The translations under genes and the position numbers were made by a program. Positions 15,861 to 22,958 of a stretch of DNA of 23,009 bases are shown piece by piece. The DNA is taken from contig DXIA01000012.1 of the NCBI GenBank assembly GCA_019113125.1, positions 1 to 23,009 on the forward strand, in the 5' to 3' direction. This DNA comes from Candidatus Pygmaiobacter gallistercoris (GTDB lineage: Bacteria; Bacillota; Clostridia; Oscillospirales; Ruminococcaceae). The stretch's first letter is position 1. Every line of letters starts with the position of its first letter. Below the pieces are notes generated by a model that was not told where the DNA came from, searched no databases, and saw only the letters and a program-made list of their open reading frames with translations.

Positions 15861-17561
15861 TTACCGCTTGGTATCCCACAGACCGCAGAAGGGATCCACC
15901 GGGCTCTTGCCCTTGAACGCCGAGCGGCCCATCAGTTTCTCGACCACCGCCCGCACCGTGACCTCGTTGGAGGTGTAGGCGTTGATGTAGGTCTTGACCA
16001 TCGGCACATCGGTCAGATGATAGGGGTTGGAGAAGGAGAGGAAGAGGGTCGGGATGTCGCAGACATACTTCGGGGAATCCTCGCCCAGGAAATCGTCCCA
16101 GGTGATCCGGATGGTGGTCTGGTTGCTGCTGACCTTCATATTGGCGTAGTAGATCAGCAGATCGGTGTCCCGCCGGTAGTCCTCCAGCGAGATCTCGGCG
16201 CCGGGATAGGGGCTGTCCTTGAAGTAGTCGACCTGGAATCCCTCTTTTTCCAGCAGCTCCTTGAAGAGCTTGACCTCCGGCAGCACCTCGCCGGGGGCCA
16301 CCTTCTCGTTGGTGACCATGATCAGTTTGACCTTGGGGGTCTTGGCGGGGGAGAGCGGCAGCAGCCCCTCCCGGTCCTTGACCAGGGTGACGCAGCGGTC
16401 GGCCAGCTCCTCGGCCCACTGGATATGCTCGGGGCAGCGCAGCACCTTGTTCAGCACCGAGATGTCCGGCACCAGCTCCTTGTTCTTGTGCAGGCCCAGC
16501 GAGGCCTTGAGCGCGAGGATCCGGGTCACCGCCTCGTCCAGCCGCGCGCGGCTGAGCAGGCCGCTCTCGAGGCCCTCGGTCATGTACTTGACATCCTCCT
16601 TCTGGTTGATGGTGAACAGGAAGATGTCCGCGCCGTGCTCGATCGAGAGGGGAACCGCCTGCCGGCGGGGCATCGAGCAGGTAAAGCCGACCATCTGGGT
16701 CGCGTCGGTGACGATCACGCCGTTAAAGCCCATCTTCTCCCGCAGGATGCCCTGCAGCAGCTCTTTGGAGAGGGAGCCGGGCAGAATCTCCTCGTCCCGG
16801 ATCTCGGGATTGACCATCCGGCAGAGCGCCGGCTGCAGGATGTGGGAGGCCATCAGGGTGGGCGCGCCGTAGTCGATCAGCTCCTGATAGATCCGGCCGT
16901 AGCTCGCAAACCACTCGTCGGCCGACAGGCTGTTCACGCTCGCCATCAGGTGCTGATCCCGGAAGTCCACCCCGTCGCCGGGGAAGTGCTTGATGGTGGT
17001 GGCGATCCCGTTCTCGCGGCAGGCGTCCATATAGGCCTTGGCCATCCGGATGATCCGGTCGGGATCACTGCCGAAGGTCCGCACGTTGGTGATGGGGTTT
17101 TCGGGATTGCGGTCGATGTCGATGATCGGCTCAAAGGTCCAGTTGATGCCGACCGCAGCGCCCTCCCGGGCGGCCACGAGGCCCAGCCGGTACTCCTGCT
17201 GGGGGTCGTCGGTGGCCGCGGCGCCCATCGGGCTGGCCACATAGGTCCCGTCGGTGAGCCCGCCGTTGCCGCCGCTGCCGCCCCGCTCGAGGTTGCAGGC
17301 GACCAGCATCGGGATCTTCGCCTTCTGCTGCAGCAGATGGGAGACCTCGTTCATCCGCGCGCCGCTGAAGGGGCGGTACATCACCCCGCCGGGGGTGATG
17401 TTGGAGAACAGATCCTCCGGGTCGCTGCCCGGTCGATCCCAGAGAATTTCACAAAAGAGCTGTCCGATCTTTTCGTGATCGGTCATGCCCGCCAGCGTCT
17501 CCTTGACCCAGGCGCAGGCGTCGTCGTCCAGATAAAAAGGCTTGGCTTTCAGATCCACCAT
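15861..17561 (-). CDS. Cytoplasmic GH3 beta-glycosidase/phosphorylase, NagZ-like
   Basis: A 566-residue glycoside hydrolase family 3 protein. There is no signal peptide, so it acts on imported sugars. The TIM-barrel domain covers about 1-350. It has the signature KHFPGDGVDFRDQH (191-204), the equivalent of the NagZ motif KHFPGHGxxxxDSH. Asp202 and His204 give the general acid/base dyad. The predicted nucleophile is Asp286 (GVIVTDATQM). Residues about 370-566 resemble a GH3 C-terminal alpha/beta domain, partly degenerate. Annotation pipelines would call it beta-N-acetylhexosaminidase. The signature differs from NagZ at His-to-Asp (196) and Ser-to-Gln (203), so specificity may differ. GH3 members with this dyad include reported retaining phosphorylases (C. 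fimi Nag3). It lies downstream of the ABC permease with a 33-base gap. The ATG at 17561 has AAAGGTG upstream. Confidence 0.88.
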   Translation of the reverse strand: MVDLKAKPFYLDDDACAWVKETLAGMTDHEKIGQLFCEILWDRPGSDPEDLFSNITPGGVMYRPFSGARMNEVSHLLQQKAKIPMLVACNLERGGSGGNGGLTDGTYVASPMGAAATDDPQQEYRLGLVAAREGAAVGINWTFEPIIDIDRNPENPITNVRTFGSDPDRIIRMAKAYMDACRENGIATTIKHFPGDGVDFRDQHLMASVNSLSADEWFASYGRIYQELIDYGAPTLMASHILQPALCRMVNPEIRDEEILPGSLSKELLQGILREKMGFNGVIVTDATQMVGFTCSMPRRQAVPLSIEHGADIFLFTINQKEDVKYMTEGLESGLLSRARLDEAVTRILALKASLGLHKNKELVPDISVLNKVLRCPEHIQWAEELADRCVTLVKDREGLLPLSPAKTPKVKLIMVTNEKVAPGEVLPEVKLFKELLEKEGFQVDYFKDSPYPGAEISLEDYRRDTDLLIYYANMKVSSNQTTIRITWDDFLGEDSPKYVCDIPTLFLSFSNPYHLTDVPMVKTYINAYTSNEVTVRAVVEKLMGRSAFKGKSPVDPFCGLWDTKR

Positions 17562-17594
17562 GCCGGATTCACACCTTTCCAGTTGCTAGTTTGA

Positions 17595-18587
17595 TTAATC
17601 TTTGTTCCGCATCCGCTCGTAGATCCGCTCGCTGTAGACGTCGAGGATGACCGCGACCAGGATGATCACGCCCTTGGAGACCATCTGCCAGAAACTCGAT
17701 ACCCGCAGAAGGTTCAGGCCGTTGCTGATCAGACCGATGACGAGGCAGCCGAACAGGGTGCCGACCACCGTGCCGCTGCCGCCGCCCATCGGGGTGCCGC
17801 CGATGACAACCGCCGCGATGATGTCCATGACGGTATCGCCGCCGAGGGTGGTCTGCGCCGAGGCGACACGGCCGCAGGAGACCAGCGCGGTGATCGCGAT
17901 GGTCACGCCCAGCAGGGCGGAGACGAGGATCCGGGTTCTGGGCACGCTGATGCCGGAGACACGGGCGGCCTCGGGGTTGCCGCCGACCGCGATGACGTCA
18001 CGGCCGAACTGGGTGCGGCTGAAGATGATCGCGCCGATGATGATAAAGCAGATCATCAGCAGGACGGGGAAGGGAATGGGGCCGACATAGCCCTGACCCA
18101 TGAAGATGATGCCCTCGTTCAGGCCGCCGATCGGGGAGCCGTTGCTCAGCAGCATCAGGGTGCCGCGGAAGATCTGCTGCATCGCCAGGGTGACCAGGAA
18201 GGGCGGCAGATTGAACTTGTTTGCGATAAAGGCATTCCAGGAACCGCAGAGCGCGCCGACCAGGATGCAGACCATCAGGATGACGACAAAGGGAATCGCC
18301 TGATTCTGGGAGAGCAGGCCCGAGATGATGCCGATCATGCACATCATGTAGCCGGCCGACAGGTCGACGCTGTTGGAGGCCAGCAGCAGGGTGTAGCCCA
18401 CGCCGATGATGCAGTTTGCGCTGATCTGACGAGCAAGGCTCATCAGGTTGTTGTAGGTCAGAAAGGTGCTGGTGCTGATCGAGAGCAGCGCGCTGAAGAT
18501 GAGAACCAGCAGCAGCGAACGGTTTTTCAGGAAAAAGACGAGGATGTCGTCTTTGGAAAACTTTTTCTTCTTTGCGGATGTATTCAT
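17595..18587 (-). CDS. Sugar ABC transporter permease, RbsC type
   Basis: A 330-residue permease of the ribose/xylose/galactose class (BPD_transp_2 family), with a basic N-terminus (MNTSAKKKKFSKDD) and about eight to ten membrane helices. The segment YTLLLASNSVDLSAGYM matches the conserved LSVG-type motif of RbsC. The cytoplasmic coupling region FGRDVIAVGGNPEAARVSGI and the C-terminal VIGGTPMGGGSGTVVGTLFG are diagnostic of the family. The start overlaps the ATPase stop by 4 bases (ATGA), implying coupled translation. A single permease with a double ATPase fits a homodimeric membrane channel. The substrate cannot be read from the sequence; the adjacent GH3 suggests a small glycoside or oligosaccharide. 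Confidence 0.94.
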   Translation of the reverse strand: MNTSAKKKKFSKDDILVFFLKNRSLLLVLIFSALLSISTSTFLTYNNLMSLARQISANCIIGVGYTLLLASNSVDLSAGYMMCMIGIISGLLSQNQAIPFVVILMVCILVGALCGSWNAFIANKFNLPPFLVTLAMQQIFRGTLMLLSNGSPIGGLNEGIIFMGQGYVGPIPFPVLLMICFIIIGAIIFSRTQFGRDVIAVGGNPEAARVSGISVPRTRILVSALLGVTIAITALVSCGRVASAQTTLGGDTVMDIIAAVVIGGTPMGGGSGTVVGTLFGCLVIGLISNGLNLLRVSSFWQMVSKGVIILVAVILDVYSERIYERMRNKD

Positions 18588-20104
18588 TTCGAAAGATCCT
18601 CCCTCTTTTGGGTCGTGGACGAAAGGCCGAACATTTCCGCCATCAGCTCTTCGGCGGTGGCCTCGCCGCGGTCGTGACGTCCGATGATCTTGCCCTCCCG
18701 GATGACCAGGAGACGATCGCTCATGCCCATGACCTCGGGCAGATCGCTCGAGATCAGGATGATCGCAATGCCCTCCTTGGCCAGCTGGTTGCAGTACTCA
18801 TAAATCTCGCTCTTGGCGCCGACATCGACGCCGCGGGTGGGCTCGTCCAGAATCAGCACCTTGGGCTTGGTCAGCAGGGCGCGGCCGACCATGACCTTCT
18901 GCTGGTTGCCGCCGGACAGCGACCAGATCGGCATCTCGGGACCGGCGGTCTTGACGTGGAGCGTCTTGATCATCTCGGCGGTGTCCTTTTCCTCCCGCCG
19001 CATGTTGATGAAACTCGCCTTGCAGATCTTGTAGAAATAGGCGAGGGTCATATTCATCCGGACATTCATCTTGAGCACGACGCCGCGCCGCAGACGGTCC
19101 TCGGTCACCATCGCGATGCCGTTGTTCAGCGCCTGACGGGGGGTGCGGTTGACGATCTTCTTGCCGTCGAGCAGGATTTCGCCGCCGTCGATGGGATCAA
19201 TGCCGTAGATGCCGTTCATGATCTCGGTGCGCCCGGCGCCGACCAGACCGCAAAGGCCGAGAACCTCGCCGGCATGGACCTCAAAGCTGATATCCTGATA
19301 CTGGCCGGCCTTGCGCAGCCCGCGCACCTCCAGTACCTTTTCCCCGCGGGGGACATCCTCCTTGGGATACAGGTCCTTGACCTCCCGGCCGGCAATGCCG
19401 TTGATCAGATCATTCATCGTGATGTCGGACACCTTCTGGGTGCTGATCATATGGCCGTCCCGGAAGATGGTCACCCGGTCGGCAATCTCAAAGACCTCCT
19501 CCAGCTTGTGGGAGATGAAGATGATCGACTTGCCCCGGGAGGAGAGCTGCCGGATGATCTTGTACAGCACCTCGACCTCCTTGTCCGAGAGGGCGCTGGT
19601 CGGCTCATCCATAATCACGATCTTGGAGTCGTAGGAGATCGCCCGCGCGATCTCGACCATCTGCATCTGGGCGACGCTGAGGTTGGCGACCTTCTCTTTG
19701 GGATTGACCTCGATGCCGTACTCTTCAAACAGCTTTTTGGTCGCCTCGACGCAGCGCTCGGGGAAGTAGATGCCGCCGCTCGAGAACCGCTTGACCCGGC
19801 CGATCCAGACGTTGTCCGCAACCGTCATGCTCGGCACCAGCCGCAGCTCCTGATGGATCATCGAGATGCCCTTTTCCAGCGCATCGTGGGGGCCCTTGGG
19901 GTTATAGGGCTCCCCCGCGAGGGTCATTGTGCCCTCATCCGGATGATGGATGCCGAGCAGGACATTCATCATGGTGGACTTTCCTGCGCCGTTTTCTCCC
20001 GCGAGGGCGAGCACCTCGCCCTCCTCCAGATCGAAATCCACATTCGACAGCGCGCAGGTCGAGTAAAAACGCTTGCAGATTCCTTTTGCTTGTAACAGTT
20101 TCAT
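18584..20104 (-). CDS. Sugar ABC transporter ATPase, RbsA/MglA type
   Basis: A 506-residue protein with two fused ABC domains, powering the importer. Domain 1 has Walker A GENGAGKST (36-44), signature LSVAQMQ (142-148) and Walker B IVIMDEPTS (162-170). Domain 2 has the degenerate Walker A GLVGAGRTE (286-294) with no lysine, typical of RbsA/XylG/MglA, and an intact LSGGNQQ (396-402) with VLILDEPTRGVD. One active and one degenerate site is the family norm. The ATG at 20104 has AAAGGTGG 6-7 bases upstream. It is separated from the binding-protein gene by a 91-base gap holding hairpins, and overlaps the permease gene. Confidence 0.95.
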   Translation of the reverse strand: MKLLQAKGICKRFYSTCALSNVDFDLEEGEVLALAGENGAGKSTMMNVLLGIHHPDEGTMTLAGEPYNPKGPHDALEKGISMIHQELRLVPSMTVADNVWIGRVKRFSSGGIYFPERCVEATKKLFEEYGIEVNPKEKVANLSVAQMQMVEIARAISYDSKIVIMDEPTSALSDKEVEVLYKIIRQLSSRGKSIIFISHKLEEVFEIADRVTIFRDGHMISTQKVSDITMNDLINGIAGREVKDLYPKEDVPRGEKVLEVRGLRKAGQYQDISFEVHAGEVLGLCGLVGAGRTEIMNGIYGIDPIDGGEILLDGKKIVNRTPRQALNNGIAMVTEDRLRRGVVLKMNVRMNMTLAYFYKICKASFINMRREEKDTAEMIKTLHVKTAGPEMPIWSLSGGNQQKVMVGRALLTKPKVLILDEPTRGVDVGAKSEIYEYCNQLAKEGIAIILISSDLPEVMGMSDRLLVIREGKIIGRHDRGEATAEELMAEMFGLSSTTQKREDLSK

Positions 20105-20157
20105 TTATATCCACCTTTCATGGCCCCGGCCGCGCAGCGCCGGCCTGGAAAAGATAA

Positions 20158-20181
20158 CCGGGGAACATTGCTGTTCCCCGG
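20158..20181 (-). other. Intercistronic GCAA-tetraloop hairpin after the binding-protein gene
   Basis: Minus-strand stem CCGGGGAACA-GCAA-TGTTCCCCGG, perfect over 10 bases and closed by a GNRA loop. It is followed by TTATCTTTT. It starts 14 bases past the binding-protein stop and may act as a partial terminator or 3'-end stabiliser that raises binding-protein over ATPase/permease levels. A weaker GC hairpin (20128-20145) follows before the ATPase ribosome-binding site. Confidence 0.65.
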
Positions 20182-20195
20182 AAGTCTTGTATGGG

Positions 20196-21218
20196 TTAGG
20201 CCATGCCGTTGGCGGCAAGCAGGTCATCCACATTGTCCGCGGTAGCAAGCTGATAGTACTCGGGGATGGGATTGGCCTTCTCGACGGTCTCGCCGTCCAT
20301 CGCCTTCTGGACATAGTCCGCAGCGGTGACCGCCAGCTGACGCATCGCCATCAGAACGGTGGCATCCAGCTCGCCACTGCGCAGATAGTCGATACCGGTG
20401 CTCGAGCAGTCGATCGAGACGATCAGATAATCCTCAACATTCAGGCCCTGCGCCTTGATCGCGTTGATGATGCCGCCGGCCTGGTCGTCGGACTGGGTGA
20501 CAAAGCAGTTGATGTCGGGATAGGTGGAGAGCATATCGGTGGTGATGTTGTAAGCCTTCTCGGCGTCGAACTCAGCGTACTGATCCGCGACCAGATTGAC
20601 CCGGCCCTCGTTCTCGGGGTTGTTCAGGCAGGTGTCCTCAAAGCCCGCATACCGGTCGGCAACGCTCTGGCTGCCGGACTGACCACGGATGAAACCGATG
20701 TTCAGGGTCACATCGGGGTTCGCGGCGAGATAGTCGTTGACGAACTTGCCCTGAACCTCGCCGGCCAGATGATGGTCGCCGGAAACAAAGGTGTAATAGG
20801 AGCTCTCGTCGGCGTTGATCGCACGTCCCGCGACGATGCAGGGGATGCCGGCGTCGCCGCAGGCCTCAACCGCAGGCGCACTGCCCTCGGTGTCGCAGCC
20901 CATGATGACGATGGCCTTGCAGCCCATGTTGATCAGCGACTCAACGTTGGACAGCTCAGCCGACACATCGCCGTTGGCGTTCAGCAGAACCGGCTCCCAG
21001 CCGGCCTCTTCGGCGGTCTCCTGGAAGAAATCGGCCATCTGTTTCATCGTGCTGTCCATCGAGTTCAGCGAGTAGCCGATCAGCGGGGCGTCCCCGGAGG
21101 CCGCGGCGCTGCTGCCGCCGGTCGAGCCGGTCGAGCCGGAAGAGCTGTCCGATCCGCCGCAGGCAACCAGCGAAAGGGCCAGAGCGGCACTCAGAACAAG
21201 AGCCAAAAACTTTTTCAT
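20196..21218 (-). CDS. Sugar ABC transporter substrate-binding lipoprotein
   Basis: A 340-residue ribose/galactose-type binding protein (periplasmic-binding-protein-4/Peripla_BP_4 class). The lipoprotein signal is clear: MKK, a hydrophobic core, then lipobox LVAC with Cys20. A Ser/Gly-rich tether (about 21-42) precedes the mature domain starting near IGYSLNSMDST. ESLINMGCKAIVIMGCDTE and the later DINCFVTQSDDQAGGIINAI are typical of the two-lobed fold. It is anchored to the outer face of the membrane. A strong AGGAGG precedes the start. It is the first gene of the leftward operon, followed by a stabilising hairpin. The ligand is not deducible from sequence. Confidence 0.93.
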   Translation of the reverse strand: MKKFLALVLSAALALSLVACGGSDSSSGSTGSTGGSSAAASGDAPLIGYSLNSMDSTMKQMADFFQETAEEAGWEPVLLNANGDVSAELSNVESLINMGCKAIVIMGCDTEGSAPAVEACGDAGIPCIVAGRAINADESSYYTFVSGDHHLAGEVQGKFVNDYLAANPDVTLNIGFIRGQSGSQSVADRYAGFEDTCLNNPENEGRVNLVADQYAEFDAEKAYNITTDMLSTYPDINCFVTQSDDQAGGIINAIKAQGLNVEDYLIVSIDCSSTGIDYLRSGELDATVLMAMRQLAVTAADYVQKAMDGETVEKANPIPEYYQLATADNVDDLLAANGMA

Positions 21219-21295
21219 ACTGTCTTTTCCTCCTTTTAATGTAAGCCATTCGCCCTCTCAGGGCGGAAACAACTTTTGTAAATGACTTTAAATAA

Positions 21296-21324
21296 AGAAT
21301 AGAAGAATCAGCAAAAAAAGTCAA
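21296..21324 (-). promoter_or_regulatory. Promoter of the sugar ABC operon
   Basis: On the minus strand TTGACT (21324-21319), exact 17-base spacer, TATTCT (21301-21296). It would give a leader of about 70 bases containing a small hairpin before AGGAGG. Confidence 0.7.
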
Positions 21325-21400
21325 GATGATCACGAAAACTTCGGAAAAATCATTAGAATATTGCAAGATATTTTATTCAAAAAATCAAAAGAAATTTGAT

Positions 21401-21410
21401 TTTTGCAAAA
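21401..21410. promoter_or_regulatory. TTTTGCAAAA palindrome, candidate ROK operator
   Basis: A perfect palindrome identical to the one at 15470-15479 by the ROK promoter. It lies about 77 bases upstream of the ABC operon -35 and partly overlaps the 21380-21404 dyad. Confidence 0.4.
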
Positions 21411-21476
21411 GATTGCAGTTTTAATTTGTGCAATTTGGTAATTTTACCAATTCAGAAATCCAAAATTAACCATATA

Positions 21477-21500
21477 CTTTTGCCAAAATATTTGCAAAAG
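21477..21500. promoter_or_regulatory. CTTTTGC-N10-GCAAAAG dyad over the pgmB -35
   Basis: A perfect 7-base inverted repeat with a 10-base spacer, using the same TTTTGC/GCAAAA half-sites as the two compact palindromes. The right arm overlaps the pgmB -35 (21492-21497), so a bound regulator would block polymerase. Confidence 0.45.
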
Positions 21501-21520
21501 CAACCCTTCCGTGCTATTCT
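21492..21520 (+). promoter_or_regulatory. Putative pgmB promoter
   Basis: TTGCAA (21492-21497), 17-base spacer, TATTCT (21515-21520) preceded by TGC, an extended -10. Transcription would start about 60 bases before the pgmB start codon. Confidence 0.6.
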
Positions 21521-21588
21521 ATCTGCGGAAATACCATGCAAACTGTGTGACAGCAGTTCTGGATAGGGTAAAAAGGAAGGGTGTAGGA

Positions 21589-22254
21589 ATGAAAGGATTG
21601 CTTTTTGATCTGGACGGTGTTTTGGTGGATACTGCGAAGTATCATTTTCTGGCCTGGCGGGAGATCGCAAAGGAGCTGAAGATTCCGTTTGATGAAAAGG
21701 ACAACGAGCGGCTCAAGGGGGTCAGCCGCATGCGGAGCTTTGAGATCATCCTCGAGATCGGCAACCGGCTGATGAGCGAGGAGGAGAAGGAATTTTACTG
21801 CGCCAAAAAGAATGAGCGGTATCTCTCTTATATAAAAGAGATGCCCAGCAGCGAGGTCCTCCCGGGCGTGCGGGAATTTTTGACCGATGCCCATGCGGCG
21901 GGGTACGGCATTGCGCTGGGCAGCGCGAGCAAGAACAGCCGTCTGATCCTCGAACGGCTCGAGCTGACCGGATATTTTGATGCCATCATCGACGGCACCA
22001 AGGTGGAAAAGGCAAAGCCGGATCCCGAGGTCTTTCTCAAGGGCGCGCAGGAACTCGGATTGCCCCCGGAGGAATGCATCGTGTTTGAGGACTCCCAGGC
22101 AGGGCTGCAGGCGGCCCATGCGGGCAAGATGTTCTGTGTTGGCATCGGAACGCCGCAGCGTCTGCCCGAGGCGGATCTCTGTATGCCGGGTTTCGCCGGT
22201 GTGACCATGCAGCAGATCGAGAAGGCATTGCTCAGCCACAGCAGGACGCTGTGA
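21589..22254 (+). CDS. pgmB: Beta-phosphoglucomutase
   Basis: A 221-residue HAD-superfamily mutase, the same length as the Lactococcus lactis enzyme. It converts beta-glucose-1-phosphate to glucose-6-phosphate. The nucleophile Asp7 and acid/base Asp9 are in LLFDLDGVLVDT. Thr15 and His19 (TAKYHFLAW) and the cap-domain RLKGVSRMRSFEIIL mark beta-PGM rather than a generic phosphatase. SASKN (112-116), Lys143 (KAKPDP) and Glu167-Asp168 (VFEDSQAG) complete the site. The ATG at 21589 has AAGGAAGG 8 bases upstream; the frame opens at 21511 but that start lacks a ribosome-binding site. It is divergent from the sugar ABC operon and shares its control region. Its substrate normally comes from a glycoside phosphorylase, and none of the usual families is in the window. 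Confidence 0.93.
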   Translation: MKGLLFDLDGVLVDTAKYHFLAWREIAKELKIPFDEKDNERLKGVSRMRSFEIILEIGNRLMSEEEKEFYCAKKNERYLSYIKEMPSSEVLPGVREFLTDAHAAGYGIALGSASKNSRLILERLELTGYFDAIIDGTKVEKAKPDPEVFLKGAQELGLPPEECIVFEDSQAGLQAAHAGKMFCVGIGTPQRLPEADLCMPGFAGVTMQQIEKALLSHSRTL

Positions 22255-22265
22255 CAGGGAAAGAT

Positions 22266-22306
22266 AAAGAGGGCGTCGGGATCCTTGAAATCCCGGCGCC
22301 CTCTTT
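22266..22306. terminator. Bidirectional terminator between pgmB and udk
   Basis: Stem AAAGAGGGCGTCGGGAT (22266-22282) with ATCCCGGCGCCCTCTTT (22290-22306), one T-G pair, loop of 7. T runs lie on both strands. It lies 11 bases after the pgmB stop and 34 bases beyond the end of the convergent udk. Confidence 0.9.
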
Positions 22307-22340
22307 TTATCTGTCTATCATTGATCTGCTTTTGATTTGT

Positions 22341-22958
22341 TTATTCGCTGTCCAGATGACGGCGCACACGCTGGATGATCATATCCAGCGCGACCTCGTT
22401 GCGCCCGCCCTCGAGCACAATGATGTCCGCCGCCCGCTTAGAGGGCTCGACAAACTGCTCGTGCATCGGCTTGACCGTCGACAGGTACTGGCTGATGACC
22501 GAGTCGAGGCTGCGCCCCCGCTCCTTGACGTCCCGGGAGATCCGGCGCAGCAGCCGCACGTCGGCATCGGTGTCGACAAAGATCTTGATGTCCATCATAT
22601 CCCGCAGAATCGGGTTCTGGAAGATCAGGATGCCCTCGATAATCAGCACCCGGGAGGGCTCGACATGGATGGTCCGGTTCGAGCGGTTGTGCACCGTGAA
22701 ATCATAGACCGGGCAGTCCACCGCCTGACCTGCCCGCAGCTTGGCGAGATGGTCGATCAGCAGATCGGTGTCAAAGGCATCGGGGTGGTCATAGTTGAGC
22801 TCGCACAGCTCCTCATAGCTCATCCCCTCGTGGGCCTTATAGTAGTTGTCGTGGTAGATCACGCTCACGTCGTCCCCGAAGTACTCCTTGAGCCGGTCGG
22901 TCAGGGTTGTTTTTCCGCTGCCGGTACCGCCGGCAATTCCGATCACCATCATGTCCAT
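22341..22958 (-). CDS. udk: Uridine kinase
   Basis: A 205-residue P-loop kinase that phosphorylates uridine and cytidine to UMP and CMP in pyrimidine salvage. The Walker A is GGTGSGKTT (10-18). YHDNYY, NYDHPDAFD and PVYDFTVHNR are the uridine kinase substrate motifs. LIIEGILIF is the Walker B-like strand, and RRISRDVKERGRS is the lid. The length is usual for Udk (about 205-215). I choose the ATG at 22958 (MDMMVIGIAGG); AAAGGA lies 12 bases upstream, a little far, so ATG codons at 22952 or 22949 are alternatives. The frame continues upstream to near the right edge, but that part does not look like the family. Its promoter is probably outside the window. Confidence 0.93.
   Translation of the reverse strand: MDMMVIGIAGGTGSGKTTLTDRLKEYFGDDVSVIYHDNYYKAHEGMSYEELCELNYDHPDAFDTDLLIDHLAKLRAGQAVDCPVYDFTVHNRSNRTIHVEPSRVLIIEGILIFQNPILRDMMDIKIFVDTDADVRLLRRISRDVKERGRSLDSVISQYLSTVKPMHEQFVEPSKRAADIIVLEGGRNEVALDMIIQRVRRHLDSE

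Larger units (their letters stand above)
21219..21588. promoter_or_regulatory. AT-rich divergent control region of the ABC operon and pgmB
   Basis: This 370-base gap is far more AT-rich than the genes. Besides the two promoters and operator candidates listed separately, it holds a leader hairpin for the binding-protein mRNA (CGCCCT-CTC-AGGGCG, 21251-21265), a dyad AAAAATCAAA-N5-TTTGATTTTT (21380-21404) and a perfect dyad TTGGTAA-TT-TTACCAA (21435-21450). I see no open frame with a ribosome-binding site and no obvious CcpA cre site. Confidence 0.7.

Noticed and set aside
15861..17561. Call as housekeeping NagZ of peptidoglycan recycling
   Set aside because: The operon context is a sugar ABC importer and there are no cell-wall recycling genes nearby. 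The signature motif also departs from NagZ at two positions. The activity is still possible, so I kept a family-level call.
15699..17594. A 631-codon open frame on the plus strand opposite the GH3 gene
   Set aside because: It is antisense to a gene with clear GH3 motifs, has low-complexity Asp/His/Gly/Leu-rich composition typical of antisense frames in GC-rich DNA, and no ribosome-binding site.
18572..20095. A 507-codon plus-strand frame opposite the ABC ATPase
   Set aside because: The opposite strand has both Walker motifs and ABC signatures in frame; this frame has none.
21219..21588. CcpA catabolite-repression (cre) site in the sugar control region
   Set aside because: I looked for the TGNAANCGNNNNCA-type pattern near both promoters and saw no convincing match.
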